The translations under genes and the position numbers were made by a program. Under the pieces are notes generated by a model, which was not told where the DNA came from, did no database searches, and was given only the letters and a program-made list of their open reading frames with translations. 64,000 nt of DNA from JAICUF01 sp038250675 (GTDB lineage Bacteria > Gemmatimonadota > Gemmatimonadetes > Gemmatimonadales > GWC2-71-9), in NCBI GenBank assembly GCA_038250675.1, contig JBBSCB010000007.1, positions 56,495-120,494 on the forward strand. The letters are read 5' to 3'. Positions 1 through 9,260 of the stretch are shown in pieces (position 1 is the stretch's first letter; the number at the start of each line of letters is the position of its first letter).

Positions 1-365
1 CGGTCATGGCTGGTGCTCGGCGCAGGGGACGGTGGTGTCGGTTCCGGCTTGCGGGTCGCCGGGGACGACGAGACGCCGGCATAGCGGTGGTGCGGGTCAC
101 GGACGATGGCGTCCACCACCTGTCCGCGCTCCAGCATCACGACGTCCTGGATGCCGCAGCGCGGCTGGCAGCCGTTGGCAAAGTAGAGATAGGTGTAGTC
201 GCCGTGGACCCGGGTGCCCGAGGGCTCACCCCATGCCGCCCGGACCTGCGCCGCCGTCATGCCCGGACGAACGGCGGTCGTATCGCCCCCCGCGGACACG
301 CGCTGGGCGGACGCCGCCGGCACGGCACCGATCAGGAGCGCCACGGCCATGAGGGCGCGTCTCAC
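1..365 (-). CDS. Secreted SmpA/BamE-like small protein, partial (3' end outside window)
   Basis: The reading frame stays open from a GTG at 365 to the window edge. The GTG overlaps the purQ stop (GTGA), the same coupling used throughout this operon. The N-terminus is a clear signal peptide: MRR, a hydrophobic stretch, then ASAQ as the likely cleavage site near residue 20. The mature part has PGMTAAQVRAAWGEP followed by a strand-rich segment (YTYLYF), two cysteines in NGCQPRC, and LERGQVVDAIV. This is the pattern of SmpA/OmlA/BamE-type domains, small periplasmic or outer-membrane-associated folds. The tail is rich in Pro and Ser. An alternative start is the ATG at 350, but that would remove the basic n-region. 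The function is not known, and its place behind purine genes does not explain it. Confidence 0.7.
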   Translation of the reverse strand, partial: MRRALMAVALLIGAVPAASAQRVSAGGDTTAVRPGMTAAQVRAAWGEPSGTRVHGDYTYLYFANGCQPRCGIQDVVMLERGQVVDAIVRDPHHRYAGVSSSPATRKPEPTPPSPAPSTSHD

Positions 366-1060
366 GCGCGCGCCAGCGCGTCCGCCATCATGAACGAACG
401 GAACATGCCCAGTCCTTCGTCGCTTCCGAGGATCGGCTCGACCACCCGTTCCGGATGGGGCATGACGCCGACCACGTTTCCAGCCGCATTGCAGATGCCG
501 GCGATGTCGTACGCCGACCCGTTGGGATTTCCCGGGCCGGCGGCGGGATCTCCGGCGGCGTAGCGAAGCACCACGCGGCCGCCGGACTCGAGCTCGGTGG
601 CGGCGGCATCGCTGCAGACGTATCGACCGTCCCCGTGCGCCACGGGGAGGCGCAGCGCGGTCCCCGCCTCGTACGCGCAAGTGAACGGCGTTGCCGTGCG
701 CTCCACCACAACGGGCACGGGACGCGAGATGAAGGTGAGCCCGGCATTCCGGAGCAGCGCACCGGGCAGGAGGCGCGCTTCGCACAGGATCTGAAAGCCG
801 TTGCAGATCCCGAGCACCGGCCCGCCGTCAGCCGCATGGCGCTGCACCGCCGCCATCACCGGACTGAAGCGGGCGATGGCGCCGGAGCGCAGGTAGTCGC
901 CGTAGCTGAACCCGCCGGGCAGGATGACGACATCGGCACCCTCAAGGCTGGTGTCACGGTGCCAGACGAAGTACGCATCGGCGCCGACCAGCTCAGCGGC
1001 GCGGAGCGTGTCCATGTCGCAGTTGCTTCCGGGAAACCTGACCACCGCGACCCGCCGCAT
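362..1060 (-). CDS. purQ: Phosphoribosylformylglycinamidine synthase subunit PurQ
   Basis: Glutaminase subunit of FGAM synthase in de novo purine synthesis: it hydrolyses glutamine and passes ammonia to PurL. The 232 residues match the small Gram-positive/archaeal-type PurQ. It starts VVRFPGSNCD. The nucleophile is Cys86 in GICNGFQIL, and the triad partners are His202 and Glu204 in MPHPER near the C-terminus. The ATG at 1060 overlaps the purS stop (TGATG), the usual purS-purQ coupling. A much longer frame extends upstream through purS but shows no family similarity there. The third partner, purL, is not in the window. Confidence 0.97.
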   Translation of the reverse strand: MRRVAVVRFPGSNCDMDTLRAAELVGADAYFVWHRDTSLEGADVVILPGGFSYGDYLRSGAIARFSPVMAAVQRHAADGGPVLGICNGFQILCEARLLPGALLRNAGLTFISRPVPVVVERTATPFTCAYEAGTALRLPVAHGDGRYVCSDAAATELESGGRVVLRYAAGDPAAGPGNPNGSAYDIAGICNAAGNVVGVMPHPERVVEPILGSDEGLGMFRSFMMADALARA

Positions 1061-1311
1061 CAGCGAGTCTCCACCTGGAGCTCGAAGTCCTCCGTCACGG
1101 GATTGGCCAGCAGCCGCTCGCACATGTCGCGCGCCTGGCGCTCGGCGTCGTCGCGCGAGGGCGCCGCCACGTCGAGCTCGATGGCGCGGCCCACCCGGAC
1201 GGCCGACGTCCCGGCGAAGCCGAGCGATCCGAGGGCATGCTCGACTGCCTGGCCCTGGGGATCCAGCAGCCCCGCACGGGGCATGACGCGAACGTGGACT
1301 CGAAAGCTCAT
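1060..1311 (-). CDS. purS: Phosphoribosylformylglycinamidine synthase subunit PurS
   Basis: Small 83-residue structural subunit that bridges PurQ and PurL in the three-part FGAM synthase. The sequence has the typical PurS order: a first strand with FRVHVRVMPRAGLLDPQG, the LGSLGF turn, VRVGRAIELDV, and a C-terminal helix and strand ending NPVTEDFELQV. The length is normal for the family. The ATG lies 3 nt after the pssA stop on this strand, and the gene is coupled to purQ by a one-base overlap. Its presence shows that the cell uses the PurSQL system and not a single large PurL. Confidence 0.96.
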   Translation of the reverse strand: MSFRVHVRVMPRAGLLDPQGQAVEHALGSLGFAGTSAVRVGRAIELDVAAPSRDDAERQARDMCERLLANPVTEDFELQVETR

Positions 1312-1314
1312 GGG

Positions 1315-2178
1315 CTATTCCTCGTGACGGCGGCGTTCGGTGCGACGGCGGACCGACAGCGGTCGGGTGATGCGGGAATCGGTGGCGTCCGCCAGCCGCT
1401 CGTCGGCCACCAGCTCGGCGGCGCCCGGCTGCATCAGCCCAAGCACCGTGGCACGGATGAGGCCAAACGCGATGTACGCCAGCCCCAGCGGAAAGAGAAA
1501 GGCCCGCGGGGCAAGGAGCGCACCGGCCAGAATGCCGAGATGCACCAGCAGCCCGAAGATTCCCTTGACGCTGCGGATGCCGATCGCCGGAAACCGGGGA
1601 TACTTGACGTTGCTCACCATGAGCACGGCCAGCAGCAGCATCAGCACCACGAGTCCCTGGTGCTGCAGGTCGAGGTAGGCCAGCGATCGCTGGTACCACT
1701 CGGTCTGGCTGAACGGGTAGTACGCGGCGATCGTCATGCCGGCGGACGGCGACGGCATGCCGGTGAACCAGTGGCTGTGGGGCTTGGCGGACGAGGTCAC
1801 GTTGTACCGCGCGAGGCGGAGCGCCACCGCGACCACGTAGATGTAGCAGAGGATCCAGGCGAAGCGCCCGGCCAGCGAGAACTCAAGAAAGTAGAGCAGG
1901 AGTGCGGGCGCGACGCCGAACGAGATGACGTCCACCAGCGAGTCGAGCTCGGCGCCGAACTTGGTGCCGGTATTGGAGAGCCGCGCCACCCGGCCGTCGA
2001 GCATGTCGAGCACGCCGGCAAAGATGATGAACCAGCCGGCCCACGTGAACTGGCCGTTGAACGCGTACACGATCGACCAGAACCCGAAGAACAGGTTGCC
2101 GAGCGTGAACGCGCTGGGCATGACGACGACCACGCGCCGAACCCCGCGCCGGTGGCGCTCTTCGCGCGGGGCGGTCAC
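1315..2178 (-). CDS. pssA: CDP-diacylglycerol--serine O-phosphatidyltransferase
   Basis: Integral membrane enzyme that makes phosphatidylserine from CDP-diacylglycerol and serine, the first step to phosphatidylethanolamine. The CDP-alcohol phosphotransferase signature D-G-x2-A-R-x8-G-x3-D-x3-D is visible as DGRVARLSNTGTKFGAELD, with the last Asp a few residues later in SLVD. The rest is a run of hydrophobic helices, typical of the Bacillus-type enzyme. The chosen GTG at 2178 overlaps the psd stop as GTGA; an in-frame GTG at 2187 would add three residues. It lies directly after psd, so the two consecutive steps of PE synthesis are co-translated. The C-terminus (after LLVHLG, about residue 215) continues with further hydrophobic segments and a basic Arg-rich tail. 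Confidence 0.95.
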   Translation of the reverse strand: MTAPREERHRRGVRRVVVVMPSAFTLGNLFFGFWSIVYAFNGQFTWAGWFIIFAGVLDMLDGRVARLSNTGTKFGAELDSLVDVISFGVAPALLLYFLEFSLAGRFAWILCYIYVVAVALRLARYNVTSSAKPHSHWFTGMPSPSAGMTIAAYYPFSQTEWYQRSLAYLDLQHQGLVVLMLLLAVLMVSNVKYPRFPAIGIRSVKGIFGLLVHLGILAGALLAPRAFLFPLGLAYIAFGLIRATVLGLMQPGAAELVADERLADATDSRITRPLSVRRRTERRRHEE

Positions 2179-2804
2179 GCGGTCCACTCCGCGACGACGG
2201 TCTGGCCCACGCGGGTCCGGTCGCCCGGCGCCACGCGCACCCGGGTGCCTCGGGGGAGGTAGACGTCAACGCGGGATCCGAACCGGATCATGCCGAGCCG
2301 CTCGCCCTGGCGCACCACGGTGCCCACCGCGTGATCGGTGACGATCCGCCGCGCGACGAGGCCGGCGATCTGACGGAGGAGTACCTTGCCGTGCCGCGTC
2401 TCGAGGCCGATCGACGACTGCTCGTTGTCGAGACTCGCCTTGTCGGAGCCGGCGTGTCCAAACCGCCCCTGGTTGTAATGCCGATACGCCACGGTCCCGT
2501 CGCAGGGATACCGGTTCACGTGACAGTCGAACACGTTCATGAAGATCGACACCCGGATCGCGCGATCATCGAAGAACGCCGGCTCGTCGGTCTCCAGGAC
2601 GCTCACCACCTTGCCGTCCGCGGGTGCGATGAGCAGCTGGTCGCCGCGCGCGCCGGTGGGTTCCGGGTCGCGGAAGAAGGCCACCACCCAGACGGTGATC
2701 GGCAGCCAGATCACACAGGCCACCCACCAGCCCGCAAGCGCAAGGGCGGCGGCGATGACGATGGCGCCGGCGATGAACGGCCGGCCCTCGGGAGCGATGC
2801 GCAT
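2175..2804 (-). CDS. psd: Phosphatidylserine decarboxylase proenzyme
   Basis: Converts phosphatidylserine to phosphatidylethanolamine. At 209 residues it is the short archaeal/Gram-positive type, anchored by one or two N-terminal membrane helices (about residues 11-40), followed by FFRDPEP. Conserved blocks include APADGKV, IFMNVFDCHVNRYP and the C-terminal FGSRVD. The Gly-Ser bond in FGSRVD is where such proenzymes self-cleave to form the pyruvoyl group. The ATG at 2804 overlaps the purC stop by one base; a longer in-frame extension upstream runs inside purC and is not credible. It is coupled downstream to pssA. Confidence 0.95.
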   Translation of the reverse strand: MRIAPEGRPFIAGAIVIAAALALAGWWVACVIWLPITVWVVAFFRDPEPTGARGDQLLIAPADGKVVSVLETDEPAFFDDRAIRVSIFMNVFDCHVNRYPCDGTVAYRHYNQGRFGHAGSDKASLDNEQSSIGLETRHGKVLLRQIAGLVARRIVTDHAVGTVVRQGERLGMIRFGSRVDVYLPRGTRVRVAPGDRTRVGQTVVAEWTA

Positions 2805-3724
2805 TACGCCTCTTCCTCCAGCTCGGCGCCGGTCAGGCGTCGGTACGCATCCAGATAGCGCCGGCTCGTGGCGTCGACGACGTCCGGAGGCAGGGGCGGC
2901 GGCGGGGCGTCGCCAGTCCACGTCCCGCCCGCGCGAAGCGCCGCAAGGTAGTCGCGGAGCGGCTGCTTGTCGAAGCTCGGCTGCGGGTCGCCCGGCTGGT
3001 ACGCATCGGCCGGCCAGAAGCGGGACGAGTCGGGCGTCAGCAGTTCGTCGATGAGCCGGAGCCCGCCATCGCCGTCGATGCCGAACTCGAACTTGGTGTC
3101 GGCAATGATGATCCCGCGGCCGGCGGCGTAGTCGCGGCCGGCGGCATAGACCGCGAAACTGGTCTCACGGAGCCGGGTCGCAAGCGTGGCACCGAGCGCG
3201 CCGGCCACAGTCGCGAACGTGATATTCTCGTCGTGCCCACTCTCCGCCTTGGTGGCCGGTGAAAACAGCGCCGGGTCGAGGCGCGCGCTCTCGAGAAGTC
3301 CCGGCGTGAGCGGCGCGCCGGCCAGGGTGCCGTGCGCATGGTATTCCTTCCACGCCGATCCGCTCAGATACCCCCGCACGACGCATTCGAACGGGATCGG
3401 CTCGGCCCGTCGCACCAGCATCGTGCGCCCGGCGACGTCCTCACGGTGGCCGGCGAGCGCGGGCACCCGGGCCATCAGTTCGTCGGCGTCGGCAGTGACG
3501 AAGTGGGATGGGACGACGTCGGCCAGGAGCCGGAACCAGAATGCGCTGATCTGGGTCAGCACCTGGCCCTTCCGGGGAATCGGCTCGGCCATGACGACGT
3601 CAAACGCGCTTACCCGATCGCTGGCGACCAGCAGCAAATGCTCGTGATCCACCGCGTAGACTTCGCGCACCTTGCCGCGGCGAACCAGCGGCAGCGGCAG
3701 GGCGCTGGCGCGGAGCGTCTTCAT
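2804..3724 (-). CDS. purC: SAICAR synthetase
   Basis: Phosphoribosylaminoimidazole-succinocarboxamide synthase: it ligates aspartate to CAIR using ATP in purine synthesis. The 306 residues are close to the yeast/actinobacterial-type length, longer than the E. coli form. Family motifs are LVRRGKVREVY (nucleotide loop), LVASDRVSAFDVV, VVRGYLSGSAWKEY, and IADTKFEFG followed by IDELLTPDSSRFW. The ATG overlaps the purB stop by four bases (TCAT on the plus strand). Order in the transcript is purB-purC, so two steps that succeed each other in the pathway are adjacent. Confidence 0.97.
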   Translation of the reverse strand: MKTLRASALPLPLVRRGKVREVYAVDHEHLLLVASDRVSAFDVVMAEPIPRKGQVLTQISAFWFRLLADVVPSHFVTADADELMARVPALAGHREDVAGRTMLVRRAEPIPFECVVRGYLSGSAWKEYHAHGTLAGAPLTPGLLESARLDPALFSPATKAESGHDENITFATVAGALGATLATRLRETSFAVYAAGRDYAAGRGIIIADTKFEFGIDGDGGLRLIDELLTPDSSRFWPADAYQPGDPQPSFDKQPLRDYLAALRAGGTWTGDAPPPPLPPDVVDATSRRYLDAYRRLTGAELEEEA

Positions 3725-5160
3725 ACCCGCACCTCCGCAGGGCCGGCGTCGGCGGCCAGCGCCCGGGCCCGGTCGAGCAGCGGACGGACGTAGCCATCGA
3801 GGAACTCGCCGACCTGTTCCGGCGCGCGACCGACGTAGCGTCCCGGGTCCAGCTCCGCGGCCAGCGCGGTGGCGGGCAGCCCGGCAAAGGCGGGATCGGC
3901 CGAGAGCCGCCGGATCAGGTCGTTGGGTGCGCCGCCGCTCACCGCCTGGGCCACGGCGAGACTGTGGCCCCGCACCACTTCGTGGAGCGTCTGTCGGTCA
4001 CCGCCCGACTGTACGCCGGTCATCAGCCAGCGTTCCGTCGCCATGAACGGCATTTGGGCGGCCACGTGCCGCGCGATCACCGGCGCGCGCACCTCGAGCC
4101 CGGCAGCGATGTTCGTGGCCAGCACCAGGATCGCGTCGGTGCCGAGGAAGGCCTCGGGGAGCGTCAGGCGGCGGTTGGCGCTGTCGTCCAGCGTGCGCTC
4201 CAGCCACTGGCTGGCCGCGGTGTGGGCGCCGTTCGCCTGCAGCGAGATCACGAACCGCGCGAGTGCGCCGATCCGCTCAGCCCGCATCGGGTTGCGCTTG
4301 TACGCCATCGCGCTGGACCCGATCTGCTCGCTCTCGAACGGCTCCAGCAGCTCGCCCTCGTGCTGCAGCAGCCGCAGATCCACCGCCATCTTGGCCGCCG
4401 ACTGCACCACGCCGCTCAGCGCATCGAGGACCATGCTGTCGGTCTTGCGCGTGTAGGTCTGGCCGCTGACCGGGAACGCCGCCCGGAAGCCCAGCTTTTC
4501 CGTCACTCGCTGGTCCAGCCGGCGCACCTTTTCATGATCGCCGCCGAACAGCTCCAGGAACGACGCCTGGGTTCCGGTCGTTCCCTTGCAGCCGCGGAAT
4601 CGCAGCGACTCGATCCGGTGACACAGCTCCTCCACGTCCAGCGCGTAGTCCAGCATCCAGAGCGTCGCGCGCTTGCCGACCGTGGTGAGCTGGGCGGGCT
4701 GGAAGTGCGTATACGCCAGGCAGGGAAGCGCCGCGTGACGGCGGGCAAAGCCCTGCAGTGCCTCGAGGACCGCGATCAGCCGGCCGAGCAGCAGGCGCAG
4801 CCCGTCACGGATGACGAGGAGGTCGGCGTTGTCGGCGACGAAGGCGCTCGTGGCGCCCAGGTGCAGGAACGGCCGGGCGGCCGGCGCCTGTTCGCCGAAG
4901 GCATGCACGTGGGCCATGACGTCGTGCCGAAAACGACGCTCGAAAGCCGCGGCCGCCTCCAGATCGACGTCGTCCAGGTGGGTCCGCATCGCGTCGAGTG
5001 CTGCGTCGGGGATCTCGAGCCCGAGCTCCCGCTCCGCTTCGGCCAGCGCCAGCCAGAGGCGCCGCCAGAGCCCGATGCGGTGGCGCTCGCCCCACAGCGC
5101 CTGCATGCCCGGCGAGGCGTATCGCGTTCCCAGCGGCGAACGATAGCGGTCGTCGGTCAT
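3721..5160 (-). CDS. purB: Adenylosuccinate lyase
   Basis: Cleaves SAICAR and adenylosuccinate with release of fumarate, so it acts twice in purine synthesis. The 479-residue protein has the fumarase/aspartase superfamily fold: HDVMAHVHAF near the active site, the LGATSAFVADNADL segment, TYTHFQPAQ.TTVGKR with the catalytic region, and the signature loop GSSAMAYKRNPMRAE. The ATG at 5160 overlaps the htrA stop by one base. A long in-frame upstream extension inside htrA is only a GC-rich shadow. The variant resembles the metazoan/SAICAR-lyase branch (TRYASPGMQALWGE), but that subfamily call is tentative. Confidence 0.96.
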   Translation of the reverse strand: MTDDRYRSPLGTRYASPGMQALWGERHRIGLWRRLWLALAEAERELGLEIPDAALDAMRTHLDDVDLEAAAAFERRFRHDVMAHVHAFGEQAPAARPFLHLGATSAFVADNADLLVIRDGLRLLLGRLIAVLEALQGFARRHAALPCLAYTHFQPAQLTTVGKRATLWMLDYALDVEELCHRIESLRFRGCKGTTGTQASFLELFGGDHEKVRRLDQRVTEKLGFRAAFPVSGQTYTRKTDSMVLDALSGVVQSAAKMAVDLRLLQHEGELLEPFESEQIGSSAMAYKRNPMRAERIGALARFVISLQANGAHTAASQWLERTLDDSANRRLTLPEAFLGTDAILVLATNIAAGLEVRAPVIARHVAAQMPFMATERWLMTGVQSGGDRQTLHEVVRGHSLAVAQAVSGGAPNDLIRRLSADPAFAGLPATALAAELDPGRYVGRAPEQVGEFLDGYVRPLLDRARALAADAGPAEVRV

Positions 5161-6575
5161 CAGAATGCCAGGTCGGTGGAGGTGTACTCGCCGCCGCGCT
5201 CGAACACGAGGCGAAACCCCTGGCGCGGTGCCATGGACTTGAGCAGCGTCGCAAGCTCGGAGGCGCCGTGCACTCGCGTGCGGTTGACGCCGACGACCAC
5301 GTCGCCCGCCTGCAGCCCGGTGGCCCGGGCCACCTCGGGCGTCAGCCGGAAGATGAGCGCGCCGTCGGTGCTGCGCAGCCCGCGCTCCGACTGGACCGCC
5401 GGCGTCACGGTGATGAGCTGCAGGTCGCGGAGTACCGTGACCTTGGGCGCCGTGACGCTCGGCAGATCGCCGGTGACGATCGTTCGCTCGGCGACGGTGG
5501 TGCCGCGGCGCACGCTGACCGTGATCGCGTCGCCCACGTGCAGGTCGAGCTTGACGGCTTCCCAGTCCAGGTAGTTGCGCAGCGGTCGGCCGTTGGCTCC
5601 GGTCAGCACGTCGCCAGCGCGGATCCCGGCGCGGGCCGCCGGCCCATCGGCGGTCACGCCGGCGACCCGCACGCCGCCCTCGCTCTTCCAGTTGCGCATG
5701 CCGGATGCGCCGACCACGTCGAGGCCGACCCACGCGCGCCGCACGCCGCCGTTCTTGATGATCTCGCTGGCCACGCGCACCGCGCGCTCGATCGGTATCG
5801 CAAAGCCGAGCCCGATGGAGCCGCCGGTGCTGGAAAAGATCGAGGAATTCACGCCGACGACTTCACCGAGCGCGTTGGTGAGCGGGCCGCCCGAGTTCCC
5901 GGGGTTGATGGCCGCGTCGGTCTGGATCATGTCGAGATACATCCCGGCCTGCTCACCGGAAGGCAGGATGTTGCGCTCCGTCGCGCTCACGACGCCGACC
6001 GTCACCGTGGGCTCGGCGTTGCCGAGCATGTAGGCGTAGGGATTGCCCAGCGCGACGACCCATTCGCCGGTCATCAGGTCGGTGCTCCGCCCGATGGTGG
6101 CCGTCGGGAGGCCGGTCCCGGCGATCCTGATCACGGCGATGTCGGTCGTGGGGTCCTCGCCCAGCAGCTTTCCCGGCAGATCGCGTCCGTCCGGCAGCGT
6201 CACGACGATCGTCTCGGCGCCGGCCACCACATGCTGGTTGGTCACGATGATGCCGTCGGCGCGCAGGATGAAGCCGGTGCCGAAGCTCTCGACCACCTGC
6301 TCGGCGCCCCGGGGCACGAAGAACATGTCCCACGGCGTCCGCGGCGTGACCCGCTGGTGCGACGTCACGTTGATCGAGACTACCGAGGGCGCCACCCGGT
6401 CGGTGGCAGCCACGATCGCGGTGCGGCGGGTGTGGTCCAGGGTGGCTGAGGGTGCCACGGTCGGGACCGGGCGCTGGATGGCGCCGGCCGACGTGGTGCG
6501 GAGCTCCGGCGTGGCCGTGCGGCGGCACGCGGCCACGGCGACCAGCGCGGCGCCCAGCAGGACGCGCCGAAGCAT
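5160..6575 (-). CDS. HtrA/DegP-type serine protease, predicted lipoprotein with two PDZ domains
   Basis: Envelope quality-control protease of the S1C family. The catalytic motifs are all present: His in VTNQHVVAGA, Asp in TTDIAVIRI and Ser in NPGNSGGPL. They are followed by a first PDZ domain (GVTADGPAARAGIRAGDVL) and a shorter second one (ATGLQAGDVVVGVN). The start at 6575 gives MLRRVLLGAALVAVAACRR, a lipoprotein signal with lipobox VAAC, so the enzyme should be lipid-anchored outside the cytoplasmic membrane. An upstream in-frame ATG at 6620 would bury this signal and overlap truA by 23 nt, so it was not chosen. The gene lies between truA and purB and is coupled to purB; no envelope-stress regulator is adjacent. 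Confidence 0.92.
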   Translation of the reverse strand: MLRRVLLGAALVAVAACRRTATPELRTTSAGAIQRPVPTVAPSATLDHTRRTAIVAATDRVAPSVVSINVTSHQRVTPRTPWDMFFVPRGAEQVVESFGTGFILRADGIIVTNQHVVAGAETIVVTLPDGRDLPGKLLGEDPTTDIAVIRIAGTGLPTATIGRSTDLMTGEWVVALGNPYAYMLGNAEPTVTVGVVSATERNILPSGEQAGMYLDMIQTDAAINPGNSGGPLTNALGEVVGVNSSIFSSTGGSIGLGFAIPIERAVRVASEIIKNGGVRRAWVGLDVVGASGMRNWKSEGGVRVAGVTADGPAARAGIRAGDVLTGANGRPLRNYLDWEAVKLDLHVGDAITVSVRRGTTVAERTIVTGDLPSVTAPKVTVLRDLQLITVTPAVQSERGLRSTDGALIFRLTPEVARATGLQAGDVVVGVNRTRVHGASELATLLKSMAPRQGFRLVFERGGEYTSTDLAF

Positions 6576-6597
6576 CGGGTGCCCGAGGGTCGGCCGT

Positions 6598-7401
6598 TCA
6601 GCAGCGATGCGATGCGTCATGCGTCTCCTCGGTCGGCCCGGGAAATGCCGACGCCGGGTACGTGGCGGCGACGAAGTAGAGTCCCTCCGGCGGTGCCGGA
6701 GCGCTCGTGCCCGCATTGTCGCGCGAGGCCAGGAGTTGCTCCATGTCGTCCGCCGGCCGGCGGCCGCGCGCGATATCCACCATCGTCCCGACGAGCATGC
6801 GCACCATGTGATGCAGGAACCGGTCGCCCTCCACGCGGAACTCGTAGCCCCGGCCGGCCGGCCTGAGATGCCACTCCGCCACGCCCAGCCGGCAGTGGTA
6901 GTGCGGCTTCAACTGGCCCCGCGCCGCGAACGCCTCGAACTGGTGCTCGCCCTGGATGATGTCAGCCGCCGCGGTGAGGGTGGCGCCGTCCAGCGGACGG
7001 CAGAGCGGCCATTCATGGTGTCGCCGGAACGGCGACGCGGCGTCGTCATCGGTGCCCACCAGATATCGATAGCGGCGTGAGCGCGCCGATTTCCGGGCAT
7101 GGAAGCCGTCATGGGCTCGCAGTACCGATCGGATCCGGCAGTCGTCCGGCAGCAGCGCGTTCATCGCGCGCCGCACGGAGACGGCATCCCAGCGGTCGGG
7201 CAGGGTGAAGCTGACGCCCATTCCCTCGGCGTGGACCCCCGCATCGGTGCGGCCGGCGCCGTGGGCCGTGATCCGCGTCCGGGTGAGCCGCTGGAGCACG
7301 CCTTCCACCTCGCCCTGGACGGACCGACCGAGGGCCTGCCGCTGCCAGCCGACGAACCCGCCACCGTCGAACTGGAGCACTGCCAGAAAGGTCCGGCTCA
7401 T
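6598..7401 (-). CDS. truA: tRNA pseudouridine(38-40) synthase TruA
   Basis: Makes pseudouridine at positions 38-40 of the tRNA anticodon arm. The catalytic Asp is in GAGRTDAGVHA, with flanking family motifs FDGGGFVGWQRQ, RSRRYRYLV, GEHQFEAFA and FLHHMVRMLVGT. The start is placed at the ATG at 7401, just before LAVLQFDGG; a longer frame to 7482 would run through the promoter described next. It heads the minus-strand operon truA-htrA-purBC-psd-pssA-purSQ. There is no Shine-Dalgarno sequence before the ATG, and the predicted transcription start falls at about the same base, so translation may be leaderless. Confidence 0.96.
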   Translation of the reverse strand: MSRTFLAVLQFDGGGFVGWQRQALGRSVQGEVEGVLQRLTRTRITAHGAGRTDAGVHAEGMGVSFTLPDRWDAVSVRRAMNALLPDDCRIRSVLRAHDGFHARKSARSRRYRYLVGTDDDAASPFRRHHEWPLCRPLDGATLTAAADIIQGEHQFEAFAARGQLKPHYHCRLGVAEWHLRPAGRGYEFRVEGDRFLHHMVRMLVGTMVDIARGRRPADDMEQLLASRDNAGTSAPAPPEGLYFVAATYPASAFPGPTEETHDASHRC

Positions 7402-7408
7402 TGGGCGG

Positions 7409-7437
7409 AATCTAGCCGCCGCGGGCGGCGCTTTCAA
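7409..7437 (-). promoter_or_regulatory. Predicted sigma-70 promoter of the truA-purQ operon
   Basis: On the minus strand, TTGAAA (7437-7432) is separated by 17 nt from TAGATT (7414-7409). Transcription would begin about 7 nt further on, at or one base before the truA ATG (7401). Consensus match only. Confidence 0.55.
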
Positions 7438-7459
7438 GCCACGCAAATGCTTGTCGTAA

Positions 7460-7489
7460 TTGACAAAAGCCCGTTCCGTCATGTACCCT
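7460..7489 (+). promoter_or_regulatory. Predicted sigma-70 promoter of trpD
   Basis: A perfect TTGACA (7460-7465) is followed after 18 nt by TACCCT (7484-7489). It lies in the 141-bp divergent region between truA and trpD, in the most A/T-rich part of it. The leader to the trpD GTG would be roughly 45 nt. I see no leader peptide rich in Trp codons, so classical attenuation is not evident. Confidence 0.5.
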
Positions 7490-7542
7490 ACCCGACACTC
7501 TCGATCACCAGTTTCCGCGCCGCCATCCGAGTTGGCTCACCC

Positions 7543-8580
<1,038 letters not shown>

Positions 8581-9189
8581 TCAGTACTTCCGGATCACAC
8601 CGACCACGATGCCCTGGATGAGGACGTCCCGCTCCTGAAATCGCAGTGGCTGCATCGTGGTATTGGCGGGCTGGAGCCGGATCCACCCGCCGGCTTCGCG
8701 GTAGAATTTCTTGACGGTGGCTTCCGCGCCGTGCACGAGGGCGATGACCATCTCGCCGTTTTCGGCCGTCTGCTTGCCATGCACCACGACGAAATCGCCG
8801 TCAATGATGTGCTCGTCGATCATCGAGCTGCCCTGCACCTGCAGCGCGAAGTTGGGGCCGCGTCGGGGGAGCATGGCTTCGGGCACTGCGATCGTCTCCT
8901 GGTGCATGAGCGACTCGATCGGCATGCCGGCCGCCACCCGGCCGAGCAGCGGGATCTCCGTGGCCGAGGTGGTGCCCCGGGGCGGCAGCACCTCAATCGA
9001 GCGACTTTCGTTGTAAGCGCGCTTGATGTAGCCCTTCCGCTCCAGGTTGGTGAGGTGCTCGTGGACCGTCGCGAGGGACTGGAATCCGAACCGCTCCGCG
9101 ATCTCCTCGAAGCTGGGCGCATAGCCCTGCTCGCTGATGTGGTTCTGAAGATAGCTGAGAATCTCGCTCTGTCGCTTGGTCAGAGGCAT
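8581..9189 (-). CDS. lexA: LexA repressor (SOS regulator)
   Basis: DNA-binding repressor that cleaves itself when stimulated by RecA filaments. Residues 1-65 form the winged helix (MPLTKRQSEILSYLQNHI, PSFEEIAERFGFQSLATVHEHL). The peptidase part carries the Ala87-Gly88 scissile bond in GRVAAGMP, the nucleophile Ser122 in QGSSMID and the general base Lys160 in EATVKKF. All residues needed for self-cleavage are present and the length (202) is standard. A good Shine-Dalgarno sequence (AGGAG, 8 nt spacing) precedes the ATG. The gene sits antiparallel inside the trp cluster, with 0 bp to trpD and 72 bp to trpC, so its control region is shared with the trpC start. Confidence 0.97.
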   Translation of the reverse strand: MPLTKRQSEILSYLQNHISEQGYAPSFEEIAERFGFQSLATVHEHLTNLERKGYIKRAYNESRSIEVLPPRGTTSATEIPLLGRVAAGMPIESLMHQETIAVPEAMLPRRGPNFALQVQGSSMIDEHIIDGDFVVVHGKQTAENGEMVIALVHGAEATVKKFYREAGGWIRLQPANTTMQPLRFQERDVLIQGIVVGVIRKY

Positions 9190-9225
9190 CCGTTATTCTC
9201 CTGCAGCGGTTAACCGAATAGAGCC

Positions 9226-9260
9226 CGAACTAGCTTACCCGAAAACCAACCGAAGGGCAA
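9226..9260 (-). promoter_or_regulatory. Predicted lexA promoter with possible LexA operator
   Basis: On the minus strand TTGCCC (9260-9255), 17 nt, then TAAGCT (9237-9232). The imperfect dyad CGAAC-TAGC-TTAC at 9226-9238 covers the -10 element and resembles half of a CGAAC/GTTCG-type SOS box, but its second half-site is poor. The motif CCGAA occurs four times in this 72-bp gap (near 9213, 9225, 9240, 9250). Autoregulation by LexA is expected from the family; the exact site is uncertain. Confidence 0.35.

Noticed and set aside
3964..6449. Long plus-strand frames opposite purB and htrA
   Set aside because: Shadows of conserved minus-strand genes.
7490..7542. Trp leader peptide or attenuator before trpD
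   Set aside because: No short frame with consecutive TGG codons and no paired hairpins were seen in the short leader.
7099..7542. Extended trpD start at 7099 or 7447
   Set aside because: These starts precede the predicted promoter and overlap truA; the family N-terminus begins at the GTG 7543.
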